Positions 21,096 to 34,488 of a DNA stretch of 64,000 bases are shown here, piece by piece (position 1 is the first letter of the stretch; each line of letters begins with the position of its first letter). This DNA comes from Leptodactylus fallax (Eukaryota > Chordata > Amphibia > Anura > Leptodactylidae), in contig CAMRHE010000018.1 in NCBI GenBank assembly GCA_947044405.1, positions 2,294,001 to 2,358,000 on the forward strand. Reading direction: 5' to 3'. Under the pieces are notes generated by a model. It was not told the DNA's origin and did no database searches. It saw only the letters and a program-made list of their open reading frames with translations. The position numbers and the translations under genes are program-made.

Positions 21096-21857
21096 AACCC
21101 CCTCCCGGCATCCGTTGTCCTATTACGATAGATGTCAGATCTTTAAAGATGGCAACCACCCTGCTGCAGAGTGGCCACCATAGCTACCGGGTTATTTTAC
21201 AGTGGAGACCCGGCGCTAATGCCCTTTATCAGAGTGAACTCTGATTGCGGGCATTGCAAGCCAGGACCCCCCCTCCCCCAAAATAAACAATGCTGCCGGC
21301 CTCATACCTTTACCCTTGCAGGTCGGTGGAAGCCATACTGTTCCCTTGACAGCTGGAAGGCTACTGAAGGATCCTAGGCTTGTCATTGCATTATAGCTAC
21401 TGAGGCTGTTCTATGACCAGCCTCAATAGCTTTGTAGCGAATCTCCCATAGACTGCAATACAGTTGCATTGTAGTCTATGGGACCTGCAATCGGGGGGGG
21501 GGGCAAATAGAATAGTTAAAATTTTAAAAAAAATTAAAAATCAATAAAAAACTAAAAATTCAAATCACCTCCCTAGATTTGAAATAAAGATAAATAAACA
21601 AAAACAAACATATGACAAACAAATTATACATCTTCATGTACGAAAACGCCTGGGCTACAGGAAAAAAAAAAATCATAAGCGCCAAATTGCTGTTTTTTTC
21701 CGTTTTGCTTCCCATAAAAATTTTAATGAAAAGTGATCAAAACATGATCACACAAGAAACAGCGCCTTATTGATCTCCATACACATAAGGGGTTACAGGG
21801 GTTGTGCTGCTCCACAGGATAAAGAATGACAGTCTGATCGCGGAGGGTCAACATATA
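21096..21857. repeat. Amphibian interspersed repeat
   Basis: Begins near CCCCTCCCGGCATCCGTTG and includes TAGTCTATGGGACC, a poly-G run and AAGTGATCAAAACATGATCA. Similar phrases occur at 12.5, 28.3 and 33.3 kb. No coding capacity. Confidence 0.55.
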
Positions 21858-23480
<1,623 letters not shown>

Positions 23481-23499
23481 TAACTCTGCAAGGATGTAC

Positions 23500-24034
23500 T
23501 TATACGCAGGGGTGGGATTCAAATTTTTAGCAACAGGTTCTGTGGGGGAAAGATGTGGGGGCTAATTTTCAGACCACACCACTTTAACATAAAGCCACAC
23601 TCCCTTTTGGTGTCTCCCACAGTGCCTCCTGTTTCCTCCAATTATAAATAATGTCCCCGTATTTTAAATGGGTTATCTACCTTTCTATATTGATGGCCTA
23701 CCCTTAAATCATCAATATTACATCTGTGGGTGTCCAATATCTAGGACCCCTGCAGCCCAGCTACCTGAAGACAGCATGTCTACTGGCGATGTTAACATGC
23801 TGGAGGTCGTGGTGCTCACTTGACATACAATGTGCACTGCTGCAGTACCTAAACCTACCACAACACATTGAACATTGAGTGAGTAGTGCAGTAGTGCATG
23901 TTAACATTACCTGTCCCCTGGGCTTGGGGGAGGTAGTGAAAGATCCTCTTTAACCAAGATTGCCAATGTTGTTGCTGAGGGAACTTCAGACCGTATGGAA
24001 ATCTAAACAGTGCTTGACTATTGTAACAGCTCTG
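23500..24034. other. Fragments of a hAT tip and a TTAA MITE, no gene
   Basis: CAGGGGTGGGATTCAAATTT at about 23508 has the look of a vertebrate hAT left tip, but no right tip or duplication was found. AGTGAAAGATCCTCTTTAA at about 23936 looks like a TTAA-MITE right end. No coding sequence. Confidence 0.45.
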
Positions 24035-24485
24035 CAGAGGCGTAGCTAGCGGGGGGGGCAGAGGGGGCGGCTGCCCTGGGCCCACTAAATTTTTGGGGGC
24101 CCACCCCGGGGCCGCCATTAATACAGCCTTTATTTCTAACTAGATCGGTGTCTGCATACACCGATCTAGTTACAATGCTTCCTAGTGCTTAACTGTCTTG
24201 TAAACCGCAAGCCAATACAGGCCTGCGATTTACAAGACGCCAAGACCACAGACCGACGTCTGCTTCTCAGCACGGGCAGCGTGATGACGTCATAACATCG
24301 CGCCGCCCGCGCTTAGACACAGACGTCCTGTGCGTGGACAGGGAGGAAGCGGCGGCGGCGGCTCCATTCATCAGCATCGCAGGTGAGTAGGACTTTTTTT
24401 GTGGGTATATTAATAGTATAAGGGGTGGATAGGAGGGGGAAATATAACTATAAAGGGAGGATTCATTAGGGGGCATTATAACGAT

Positions 24486-24570
24486 GGGGGGGTCCTTTAT
24501 ATAAGGGTTATTGGGGGATCCTTTATATAAGGGTTATTGGGGGGTCCTTTATATAAGGGTTATTAGGGGG
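24486..24570. repeat. 27-bp tandem repeat, three copies
   Basis: GGGTCCTTTATATAAGGGTT repeated three times within the hAT at 24035, each unit ending ATTGGG or ATTAGG. Confidence 0.9.
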
Positions 24571-24754
24571 TATTATGAATACAAGGGGGGAGCCATTAGG
24601 GGGCATCATTTATATTAGGAGGCATTATGAACATAATGGGGTGGTCATTGATACAAGGGGTCATTAGAGGTGCAGTATTTATGTCAGGGGGAATCAGAGG
24701 CATAATATGAGGGAGCAATTAATTTAATGAAAGTGGCACTTGGGCTTTATTAAG

Positions 24755-25303
24755 ACTAAGGCCCCACGTAGCGGGCTGCAGGAAAAACCACGGCGGTAAC
24801 ATTGTGGTTTTTCCCGCAGTGCTTTTCACAGAAGGTCCGCAGAGGTTTCCCATATGGACTTTCTGTTTTCAATACACCTATATGGAAACCGCCAGCGTTT
24901 CCATAGGTATAATTGACATACTACGATTTCCAAAATCGCACTGCGTCTGCTGCACATATTTTTCCGTAATGTGTGGATGGGATTTGCTAGAATGCCACGT
25001 TTTCTTTCTGTGGGTTTTCGCCACAAGGGGCCCCATCCCATCCCCACTTTGCAGTAAAATATGCGCAGCGGAAACACTGCGATTTCCAAAACAGTCGCAG
25101 TTTTGGAAATCGCAGCATGTCAATTATACCTATGGAAACGCCGGCGGTTTTCCTATAGATATAATTGAAGAGGAAAGTCCGCAGAGGAAACCTCTGTGAA
25201 CTTTCTGTACAAAGTGCTGCAGGAAAAACCGTGATGCGTCACCGCCGCGGTTTTTCCCACAGCTGTTTTTTGCTGCAGGATGCTACATGGGGCCTTGGCC
25301 TTA
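24755..25303. mobile_element. Palindromic MITE nested in a hAT
   Basis: The left side TAAGGCCCCACGTAGC is mirrored by GCTACATGGGGCCTTGGCCTTA on the right. AATCGCAGCATGTCAATTAT and related phrases occur in both halves. Same family as 6580-6880. Confidence 0.75.
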
Positions 25304-26157
25304 AGGAGTTTTCCAGCTCATTTTTATTGATGGTCTATCCTCAGAATAAATCATCAATAAGAGATAAGTGATTCCTCACTGATCAGCTGTATGAAGGGGC
25401 TATGGCGCCTGTTTATATCACACGCTGTCTGTTTATAGTGACCGTGTGATGTCATTCCAGTCTTGTCATGTAGACGTGTATAGGACGAGCCTGTAGTTAC
25501 ATTACATGGCCGCTATGAAAAGAATGACACTATGTAAACAGAGAAGGGGTCACGGCGCTTACACAGGTACCACAGTTCATTCAAACAGCTGATCCTCGAG
25601 GTCCCGGGTATTGGAACCCCAATAATTTTTTTTCCCTTGTTTTTTTTTCCCTTTTCAATTGGGAAATACCTGGGACATTATTAATAAGGGGCACTATTTA
25701 AAGGGGGTGCACAGGGAAGTTATTAATTTAAAGATGCACTTAGGGGTATTATTCATTATGGGGGGTTATATTATATATTTTATAATTGGGGGTAGCAGCA
25801 GGATGGGGGCTTTGTGCAGGTGAGGACAATGTGGGTCAGGTGCCTGGAAAAGTGAGGAGCCAAAGATGTCTGTATTGCAAACTTTACAGAGACTGGAAGA
25901 AGTGGTCATGGCTGTCCAGATGGAAGAGATGGGGAATGTGAAGGATTAGTCAGAGACGTCACCGGTAAGTCACTAAATGTTACTGCCCTGTATTCACCTA
26001 AATCGTCTGCAGAGCCCTGTGTAGAGCTGCTATATACCACTATACGCTCACCGTATACTCATAGTATCGGTATACGAACATGTCCAAGTTGGGGGCCCAC
26101 TTGGACATGTTCGCCCCCCCCCTGTGCTGAACCCCTAGCTACGCCTCTGCAGCTCTG

Positions 26158-26799
26158 TCTTTATATAATTCAAAAGTACTTGTTCCTTACTTCCTCTTTG
26201 GCTAAGTTGATAAATGTTCTGGCCCATACTTGCTCCTCTGTTCAAAATCAGCTTGGAGTTATGCCAGAAGGAACTGCATCTTGGTAATGTCTTGATTGAT
26301 AACCTTAGTGTTGTCTGTGAATACTTCTATTCTTCTGAGAAGGAAAATAATGACTCTAAAGGCTCTCTTTTCCAGCACATTAGGGAGGTCAGTGTGGAGG
26401 ATAAAAATTCCTCTGTGTCACATGAGCACCAGGCTTCCTCAGGAAGTTCTAAAACATTGAAGGTAGGGGATACCCTTAAAGAAAATTTGGTGTTAGAATA
26501 GAAAATCCCTGAGATAGAACTATTTATTAATAAGTGGTACAAATTTCTATATTGAATATAGGAAGGCCAGCTACTCAATTCTACTATAGCTAAGAAGTCT
26601 AAATGCATGACTTTTATTTGTACATATAAAGCTGGAGCAGCTCAAGGCAGGGTGATTATTGTAGAACTCCAGTATAAAATTCCAGCGTCCAAAAGTATAT
26701 TACATAAAATTTAACTTTTAATCCATATCAATTAAAAACATAAAACAACGTCATTGTCTCCTCTAAGCCATCTAAGCCCCATAGGAATTGATTCTTGCA
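26158..26799. other. Noncoding DNA with one unassigned open frame
   Basis: A 95-codon open stretch at 26214-26501 is hydrophilic, with no motif I recognise and no splice or start support. It could be a relic of a retroelement; I make no call. Confidence 0.4.
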
Positions 26800-28005
26800 C
26801 AGGGGTGAACCAAGCCTCTCTGCTGCCTGAGACGAATTATAGAAAGGTGCCCCACCTCCAAAAAAATGAAAAAATCTTAGTTTGCACATTACCAAAATTG
26901 ATTAAATATGTCTGTATAGAAAGGATGACTGTATGCACCCATTAAAATCAATGGATGCACTTGCAGTTTGTGATTTTAACAGACATTGGATGTCCACTGA
27001 AAGTGAACTGAAAGTGAATAAGCCATTTCTGTGTCCACATCACCACCATGATAGACTATTATATTATGAATATTCAGTGTACTCCAATTTTTTACATCAG
27101 TTATTATACTGTTGAACTAGTCCACAGGACAGGTCATCAGTATGTGATCTGTGGGGGTCCTGCATCCGATCCCCTAATAGATTAGCTGGAAGCTAGTGCA
27201 GTGGACAGGGAGCACATGCAAGCTGGTCCTTAGTCAAGTAATAGGAACCGCGTTGCAATTCCCCGGAACCACCAATATGCAGTGGACAGGGCTTCTGCAC
27301 TGCACCTTATACTTGAATAAGAGCAAACTACTCCCACACTCCATCCACTGCAATGCTTTGATACTCCTAGAACAACTGTTATATGCACGGTTCGGATGTT
27401 GGAGATCCAAAGGTCATCAGTTTGAAAACTCCATTTGGGGCCAGAAAACCCCTTTAATTTTATTTTTATTAATGGGGTTGCCAGGCAGTGTCTCCCACCG
27501 GGGCTGACATCTGACATAAAGAAACACTTGTGAAGGCCAGGAGGGTCAGCTTCCAAGAAAACCATATGATGTCCAGTGAGTTTTGTGTATGGGTACTATT
27601 AAAGGGAGTCCAGAGACAGCTGTTTGCTGCTTTCTATTGCCAGTCTCTCCAGATGTTAGTATATGATTAATCTGTTTGTATCAGGAGTCCACTGAAGCCA
27701 ATCACTGGCCTTAGCATATTGTGGTGGTCACCACTAAGGCCGTGCTCATTTTAGCTTCCCTGCCCTGACTGATGGCAGCAATGGAGTGACACAATCAGAA
27801 GGATGGAGATGCAGGAGGCAGAGCTGCATATGGCATTGAGACTTGTATTCCCACACAGCTTAGCTCCCTCTTCAGCCAGTCTCCTCCTCTGTCTGCAGTA
27901 CTGAAACAGCCTAGGACAGGTGCTGCTCAGCGCTTTTTTTTTTTTTGATAGGTGGCGCCACCTGAAGCGACAGCCTTATGTTTCCTCATGGCAGGTGTGT
28001 CCCTA
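26800..28005. mobile_element. hAT element, relative of 12807-14731
   Basis: The left tip CAGGGGTGAACCAAGCC and the following GCTGCCTGAG match the 12807 element. So does the right part, CCTAGGACAGGTGCTGCTCA and GGCGCCACCTGAAGCG, ending GTGTGTCCCTA. I could not find an intact 8-bp duplication. Confidence 0.7.
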
Positions 28006-28239
28006 CAGCTTCTACTTATAGACTTAGGGCCATGTAACTAAAACTATGGGAAGTGGCTAGTACAATCAAGAACACACTTTGTGCCATAAAGTTCAATGGT
28101 CTTGTGTGGAACTTGTTTGACAAAAAAGGCGCCCTACCTTCCTATTTCATCTATATCCTAAATAAGTAAGTAATAGTTCACTTAAAGGATCTGTCCCTCC
28201 AATTCTTAATTTTTGCAAATCAGAGAGTGAAGACATTGG

Positions 28240-28875
28240 GCCTTCTGAAGATTAACTGGTTGACAACCGCCGGCTGTAAATTTACGGCCAGCAGTCCTGG
28301 TCTCTGAAGTCCGCCGAATTGTAAATTTACGGCCGGCACTTCAGAGAAACTGTGAGAGGAATCGGGAGAGGGTGTTAGCTGTAACTGACAGCTAACACCC
28401 TGCTCCATAACCCCCAATCAGGGGTTTTAACCCCTTGGATGCTGCGGTCAAACATGACCGCGGCATCCAAGGTGTTCTGTCATGTTGCCACCCCCCCCCA
28501 GCACCCCCCGCGGCGAGATCTGGGGGTGCCGATATCTACTTTCTTCAGCCCGGGGTCTGGCCAGTGACCCCAGGCTGCCTGGAGCCCCCAGTACCTGGTT
28601 GATCCTGTCGGGACCTCAGGAAGAGACGCATTGATTGACTTCCTGTATAGACTGCAAGACACGTGTATGCTTGTGTATTGCAGTCTATAATACCTTATAT
28701 AATGTCCTTATAGGACAAGTAAAAAATGTAAAAAAAAGTTTAAAAAAAATAAAGTGTGTAAAAAAAAAAAAAAAATTTATAAAGTTATAAAGCCCCAAAA
28801 ATTCCCTTTTCCTATATAAAATGAATTATAAATAAAAAACCTAAAAATTAATAAAAACAATACATATTTGGTATC
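28240..28875. repeat. Amphibian tandem-type repeat, first part
   Basis: Contains the mirrored CTGTAAATTTACGGCC phrases, TGCTGCGGTCAAACATGACCG and a run of A-rich text ending TGGTATCAACGCCTC. The text continues after the hAT at 33201 (AACGCCTCCATAACAACCTG), so the repeat was split by that insertion. Confidence 0.75.
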
Positions 28876-29773
28876 AACGCCTCCAGTGTCGGACTGGGAT
28901 GTCTAGGGCCCACCAGTGGAATTGTTTCTAGGGGCCCACCATCAGAACCCCTGCAGATCAGCGGTACCGAGACAGGGCGGCTAAAGGTAATAATATGCCG
29001 GGAGCCATGCTGCTCACCCACTATACCATGTGCACCACTGCACTACCTAAACCTACTGCTACACCTTGTATGGCAAGTGAACAGCGTGGCTCCTAGAATT
29101 GTTACCTTTACCTGTAGCCGCACTGTCCTGGAAAAGCTGATCTGCAGAGGTCCTGGCTATTGTATCATCGTAGATGTAATATTAATGGCCTCTCCTAAGG
29201 AGAGGCCATCAATATTAGGAAGATGCACAAATCCTTTAAAGAGGTTGTCGAAGGAATTGGAGCAACCCATGTAGCTGGCGGGAGGTGTAAATTAAAAAAT
29301 AAGTAAATTAAAAAGCATACTCACCTGTCCCGGCGCTCCGTTGTCTGCTGCCAGTGTCTATTCAGTCTCATGCCGGCGACTCCTTGCTGGGAGTCCTGCA
29401 CCTTATGTGATTGCTAAGACCAATTAGGTACAGGATTTCCAGAAATGAGGCGCCGCCATGAGACCGAACAGACACAGGCAGGGGACAACGGGGTGCTGGG
29501 GACAGGTGAGTATGCTTTTTTTAAAATTTTCTTATTTTTACACCTCCCTGGCGGCCGACACAGTGGTCGCTCCAGTTTATGGACAGCCTCTTTTAAGGGG
29601 TTGTCTGGGCCAAATTTTTCTATGGTCACTTCACTGGTCCTCCCACATAGTGGCCTCTTCACTGGTCCCCCATACTGTATGGGGAATAGTGATGGGGTCA
29701 TTATATTGTGTGGGAGCAGTGATGGGGGCTAACATCCTGTGGGGGGGACATTAAACTGTGTGGGGCATATTAA

Positions 29774-30184
29774 AGGGGTTGTCCAGGGTTAATCTTTTTA
29801 TGGCCTATGCTCTGGATAGGCCATAAATATCTGATCGGTAGAGGGCTGACACATGGCCCCATCAGCTGTTTGGAGCCACTTCCGGCACCTGTTCTGTACA
29901 CAACACAGGGCCGGAAGCAAAAAGCTCCATCCGCTGTATAGCAGTCTGGCGCCTTCACTGCAGCTCAGCTCCTACTGACTTCAATAAGTGCTGAAATACA
30001 GTGAAGGTGCCCAGCCCCTATACAGTGGACAGAGCATTTCTGCTTCTGGCCCTGTATTGTGTACAGTACGGGCATCAGAAGTGGCTCCATACAGCTGATC
30101 GGTCCGGGGTCAGCCCCCTACAGATCAGGTATCTGTGGCCTATCCTGAAGATAAACCATAACAAATTATGCCTGGACAACCCCT
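29774..30184. mobile_element. TTAA-flanked MITE nested in a hAT
   Basis: TTAA lies at 29770-29773 and 30185-30188. Arms AGGGGTTGTCCAGG and CCTGGACAACCCCT are matched, with further inner symmetry (GGATAGGCCATAAATATC and its mirror). This is the TTAA/GGGGTTGTCC family seen also near 13442, 47625 and 50438. Confidence 0.9.
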
Positions 30185-30644
30185 TTAATATACACCCCTA
30201 ATGCACCACACTTTAAAGAGATTGTCCAGTATAATTTTTTTTCTTTTTTATAATTAGTCTGGGGGAGGTGAATCCCCCCTACCCCCCCCCCCAAAAAAAA
30301 AAAAAAACATGCTAAACATACTCACCTGTCTCCGGTGCTCTGGTGTCCTCCCAGCACGGTCCGGTCCTGCAGCTCCGCTGTCTTCTTTTTGCCGGAATTC
30401 CTCACTGGCTGTGACGTCCCAGGTCCCTTCCCTTAGGCCACTGATTGGCCTCAGGGGTCACGTGACGTCACAGGTAGTCACGTGCAGAGGGAACGTCAGC
30501 TGGAAGAAAGCAACAGAACTGCAAGACCGAACTGCTCTGGGAGACACTGGGGACAGGAAAGAAAGTTTGTGGGGGTTTTTTTTGTTTTGTTTTTTTCACC
30601 TGCCCCTGCGTAATTAAAAAAAAAAATGAAGGAGCCACTGTATG

Positions 30645-32486
30645 GAGTATAAGCTCCACAGTGGCCCCCACCCAGTATTATAAGCTCCACAGTGGCCCCC
30701 ACCCAGTATTATAAGCTCCACAGTGGCCCCCACCCAGTATTATAAGATCCACAGTGGCCCCCACCCAGTATTATAAGCTCCACAGTGGCCCCCACCCTGT
30801 ATTATAAGCTCCACAGTGGCCCCCACCCAGTATTATAAGATCCACAGTGGCCCCCACACTGTATTATAAGCTCCACAGTGGCCCCCACCCAGTATTATAA
30901 GATCCACAGTGGCCCCCACCCAGTATTATAAGCTCCACAGTGGCCCCCACCCTGTATTATAAGCTCCACAGTGGCCCCCACCCAGTATTATAAGCTCCAC
31001 AGTGGCCCCCACCCTGTATTATAAGCTCCACAGTGGCCCCCACCCAGTATTATAAGCTCCACAGTGGCCCCCACCCTATTATTATATGCTCCACAGTGGC
31101 CCCCACCCAGTATTATAAGCTCCACAGTGGCCCCCACCCAGTATTATAAGCTCCACAGTGGCCCCCACCCTGTATTATAAGCTCCACAGTGGCCCCCACC
31201 CAGTATTATAAGCTCCACAGTGGCCCCCCACCCAGTATTATATGCTCCACAGTGGCCCCCACCCAGTATTATAAGCTCCACAGTGGCCCCCACCCAGTAT
31301 TATAAGCTCCACAGTGGCCCCCACCCAGTATTATAAGCTGCACAGTGGCCCCCACCCAGTATTATATGCTCCACAGTGGCCCCCACCCAGTATTATAAGC
31401 TCCACAGTGGCCCCCACCCAGTATTATAAGCTCCAAAGTGGCCCCCACCCAGTATTATAAGCTCCACAGTGGCCCCCACCCAGTATTATAAGCTCCACAG
31501 TGGCCCCCACCCAGTATTATAAGCTCCACAGTGGCCCCCACCCAGTATTATAAGCTCCACAGTGGCCCCCACCCAGTATTATAAGCTCCACAGTGGCCCC
31601 CACCCTGTATTATAAGCTCCACAGTGGCCCCCACCCAGTATTATAAGCTCCACAGTGGCCCCCCACCCAGTGTTATAAGCTCCACAGTGGCCCCCACCCA
31701 GTATTATATGCTCCAAAGTGGCCCCCACCCAGTATTATAAGCTCCACAGTGGCCCCCACCCAGTATTATAAGCTCCACAGTGGCCCCCACCCAGTATTAT
31801 AAGCTGCACAGTGGTCCCCACCCAGTATTATATGCTCCAAAGTGGCCCCCACCCAGTATTATAAGCTCCACAGTGGCCCCCACCCAGTATTATAAGCTCC
31901 AAAGTGGCCCCCACCCAGTATTATAAGCTCCACAGTGGCCCCCACCCAGTATTATAAGCTCCACAGTGGCCCCCACCCAGTATTATAAGCTCCACAGTGG
32001 CCCCCACCCAGTATTATAAGCTCCACAGTGGCCCCCACCCTGTATTATAAGCTCCACAGTGGCCCCCACCCAGTATTATAAGCTCCACAGTGGCCCCCAC
32101 CCAGTATTATAAGCTCCACAGTGGCCCCCACCCAGTATTATATGCTCCAAAGTGGCCCCCACCCAGTATTATAAGCTCCACAGTGGCCCCCACCCAGTAT
32201 TATAAGCTCTACAGTGGCCCGACCCAGTATTATAAGCTCCACAGTGGCCCCCACCCAGTATTATATGCTCCACAGTGGCCCCCACCCAGTATTATAAGCT
32301 CCACAGTGGCTCCCACCCAGTATTGTAAGTTCCACAGTGGCCCCCACCCAGTATTATAAGCTCCATAGTGGCCCCCACCCAGTATTATAAGCTCCACAGT
32401 GGCCCCCACCCAGTATTCTAAGCTCCATAGTGGCCCCCACCGAGTATTATAAGCTCCATAGTGGCCCCCACCCAGTATTATATGCG
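30645..32486. repeat. 31-bp minisatellite, about 59 copies
   Basis: The unit TATAAGCTCCACAGTGGCCC plus CCACCCAGTAT recurs without interruption, with frequent A/T or C/G swaps (CAGTAT or TGTAT; GCTCC or GATCC). The period is not a multiple of 3, so any frame passes through all three phases in 93 bp; the long minus-strand frame at 32230-32751 is an artefact. It has no spacers, so it is not a CRISPR array. Confidence 0.98.
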
Positions 32487-33208
32487 ACCAATAGCCCCCT
32501 CCGCTCCGCTTCAGTGTTATTATTATACTCTGGGGTCTCTTCAGTCCCCAGAGTATAATAATCGGAGGCCCAGGGGAAGTGATTAAAAATAACAAACTCT
32601 CATACTCACCTTGCCTTACCTTGGCATCCTCTCTCCATCCTGTCGTCTTCAGCGTCTTCAGGCCCTTTTCCGACTTCGCTGCTGAGGCCTGTGATTGGGC
32701 CTCAGCGGTCACATGGGGGCGCACTGACGTCATTACGCGGTCGCGCCCCATGTGACCGCCGGGGCCTAATCACAGGCCTCAGTCGCATGATGGAGGAGCG
32801 CCGAAAAGGACGCTGTGCCCAGAAGAGGTGAGAATATGTATTTATTATTTTCAGTCACCTCCCCTGCCCTGCCCTGCCCTGCCATTTATTGGAAAGGGGC
32901 CTGCAATATGCCAGGGCCCCTTTCCAATAACAGTATGTATAGCGGTCGGGGAACCAGGCTTTCCCCGACCGCTATCATAGTGGTCCGGGGCCCGGCCATC
33001 TCCAGCTGGCCGCGGGCCCCGTACCCTGCCAGGTCCGGTCGCGGTCGCTCCCCCTGCGACCGCGATCGTAACGCCACTGGTCAGGGGCCCGATCGGGATG
33101 GTCAGGATCCCGATCGGGCCCCCATGACATGAGGACTAATAGTCGGGGCTCGGGGCCCACGGTGGATTCACCGGTTCCCCGGTGGGCCAGTCCGACCCTG
33201 AACGCCTC

Positions 33209-34480
33209 CATAACAACCTGTACAATAAAACTGAAACAATATTTAATGTACACGGTGAATGTGGGGGAAAAAATGGAAACAAAACGCCGGAAATAATAAT
33301 TTTTCACCATCTCACCTTACAAAGTATGCCATAAAAAGTGATCAAAAAGTCATATCTACCCCGAAACAGTGCCAATAAAAAGCACAGATTGTCCCGCAAA
33401 AAATAAGTCTTCAACCACATCTGTAAACCGCAAAATAAAAATGCTATGCATCTCAGAAAATGATGATGCAAAAACAATTGATTTATGTCCACAAATGGGT
33501 TTTTGTTCTACAGAATTAGCAATGCATAAAAAAACAATATAAATGAGGTATTGCCGTAATCGTACCGACCCGTAGAATAAAGGTAACATGTTACTTATGC
33601 TTTACGCTGCACGGCTAAAATAATTAAAAGGTAAAAACCAATGCCAGAATTTATGTTTTTTTTAATCCACCCAGAAAGAGTTAATATAATTTATTCAATA
33701 AGTTATAGGCACCCAACAAAATGGTGTCATTAAAAAATGCATCTCATACTGCAAAAAATCAGCCCTACATCACCAGGAAAATAAAAAAGATCTAGCTTGT
33801 ATAATGTGAAGACAAAAACCCCAAAACCACCAAATCATTAGAACACAACTGGCTGCGGCAGGAAGGGAATGTATAAGCTGTGCAAGCGTATATCAGGGTA
33901 CACCCTAGATTTAGAGCTTACAAGGGAAAAGATACCAGAAGTGACCCCCAGAGTAACCCCCCCATCCTTGGAGCTACTGAGGATATGTGTGCACTTACAC
34001 AGCTTTCATATTCACTCTTCACCATCCACTGTGCATTCCCACCTGGGATACTAATGCTCACTACACCCCTTGATAAATTCTTTGAGGGGTGCAGTTTTCA
34101 GAATGGGGTCACTCCTTAGAGGAGTCCAAAAAGTCCCTCTAAATCTGTACTCCGAAAGCTAAAAAAAACACAGTGCTCCTTCCCTTCTGAGCCCTGCTGT
34201 GTGCCCAAGCAGCAGTTTACACCCACATATATAATTTTTTTTTGTACCCGGGATAACCCACTTAATAGTTTTAGGAGTGTATGTGTCTGATGACTCAAAG
34301 TGGGTACAACGTATTGGGCACCAAAATGGCATATTTCTTTAAAAATTTCAATTTTCACTTTGTACATTAATTTTTGAGAAGCATTTTTAGGCTCAAAATG
34401 ATAATACCCCTTGAGAAATTCCTTGAGGGGTGTAGTTACTAAAATGGGATCACTTTTGAGGCGTTTACATTGTATTGATA
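33209..34480. repeat. Amphibian tandem-type repeat, second part
   Basis: Continues the repeat cut at 28875. From about 34050 it includes a unit of the type CCCCTTGATAAATTC, GAGGGGTGCAGTTT, ATGGGGTCACT, CAGTTTACACCCACATAT. A second unit starts at about 34400 and is cut by the hAT at 34489. Confidence 0.7.
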
Positions 34481-34488
34481 CTCTAGGG

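Larger units (their letters stand above)
24035..26149. mobile_element. Non-autonomous hAT element with exact 8-bp TSD
   Basis: CAGCTCTG lies at 24027-24034 and 26150-26157. Tips are CAGAGGCGTAGCTAGC and its mirror GCTACGCCTCTG. Inside are a 27-bp tandem repeat (24486-24570) and a nested MITE (24755-25303). No transposase frame remains. Confidence 0.93.
28884..33200. mobile_element. 4.3-kb hAT element with exact 8-bp TSD, swollen by a minisatellite
   Basis: AACGCCTC lies at 28876-28883 and 33201-33208. Tips are CAGTGTCGGACTGGGATGT and the mirror CCAGTCCGACCCTG. No transposase frame is visible. About 1.84 kb is a 31-bp minisatellite, and another 0.41 kb is a nested MITE. The remainder is GC-rich noncoding text with CAGCGGTCAC-type palindromes near 30.4 and 32.7 kb. 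Confidence 0.95.

Noticed and set aside
26214..26501. 95-codon + strand frame as a gene
   Set aside because: No domain, no splice or start context; length is not exceptional in 64 kb.
26800..28005. An 8-bp target duplication for this hAT
   Set aside because: The flanks TTCTTGCA and CAGCTTCT do not match at any sensible offset, so no duplication is claimed.
30645..32486. Regular 31-bp repeats resembling a CRISPR array
   Set aside because: Units are directly joined with no spacers, and the sequence is vertebrate nuclear DNA inside a hAT element.
32230..32751. 173-codon minus-strand frame with GGGHCGAYNTGWGPLWSL-type repeats
   Set aside because: It is read through the 31-bp minisatellite; the 31-bp period forces rotation through all frames and no start or splice support exists.
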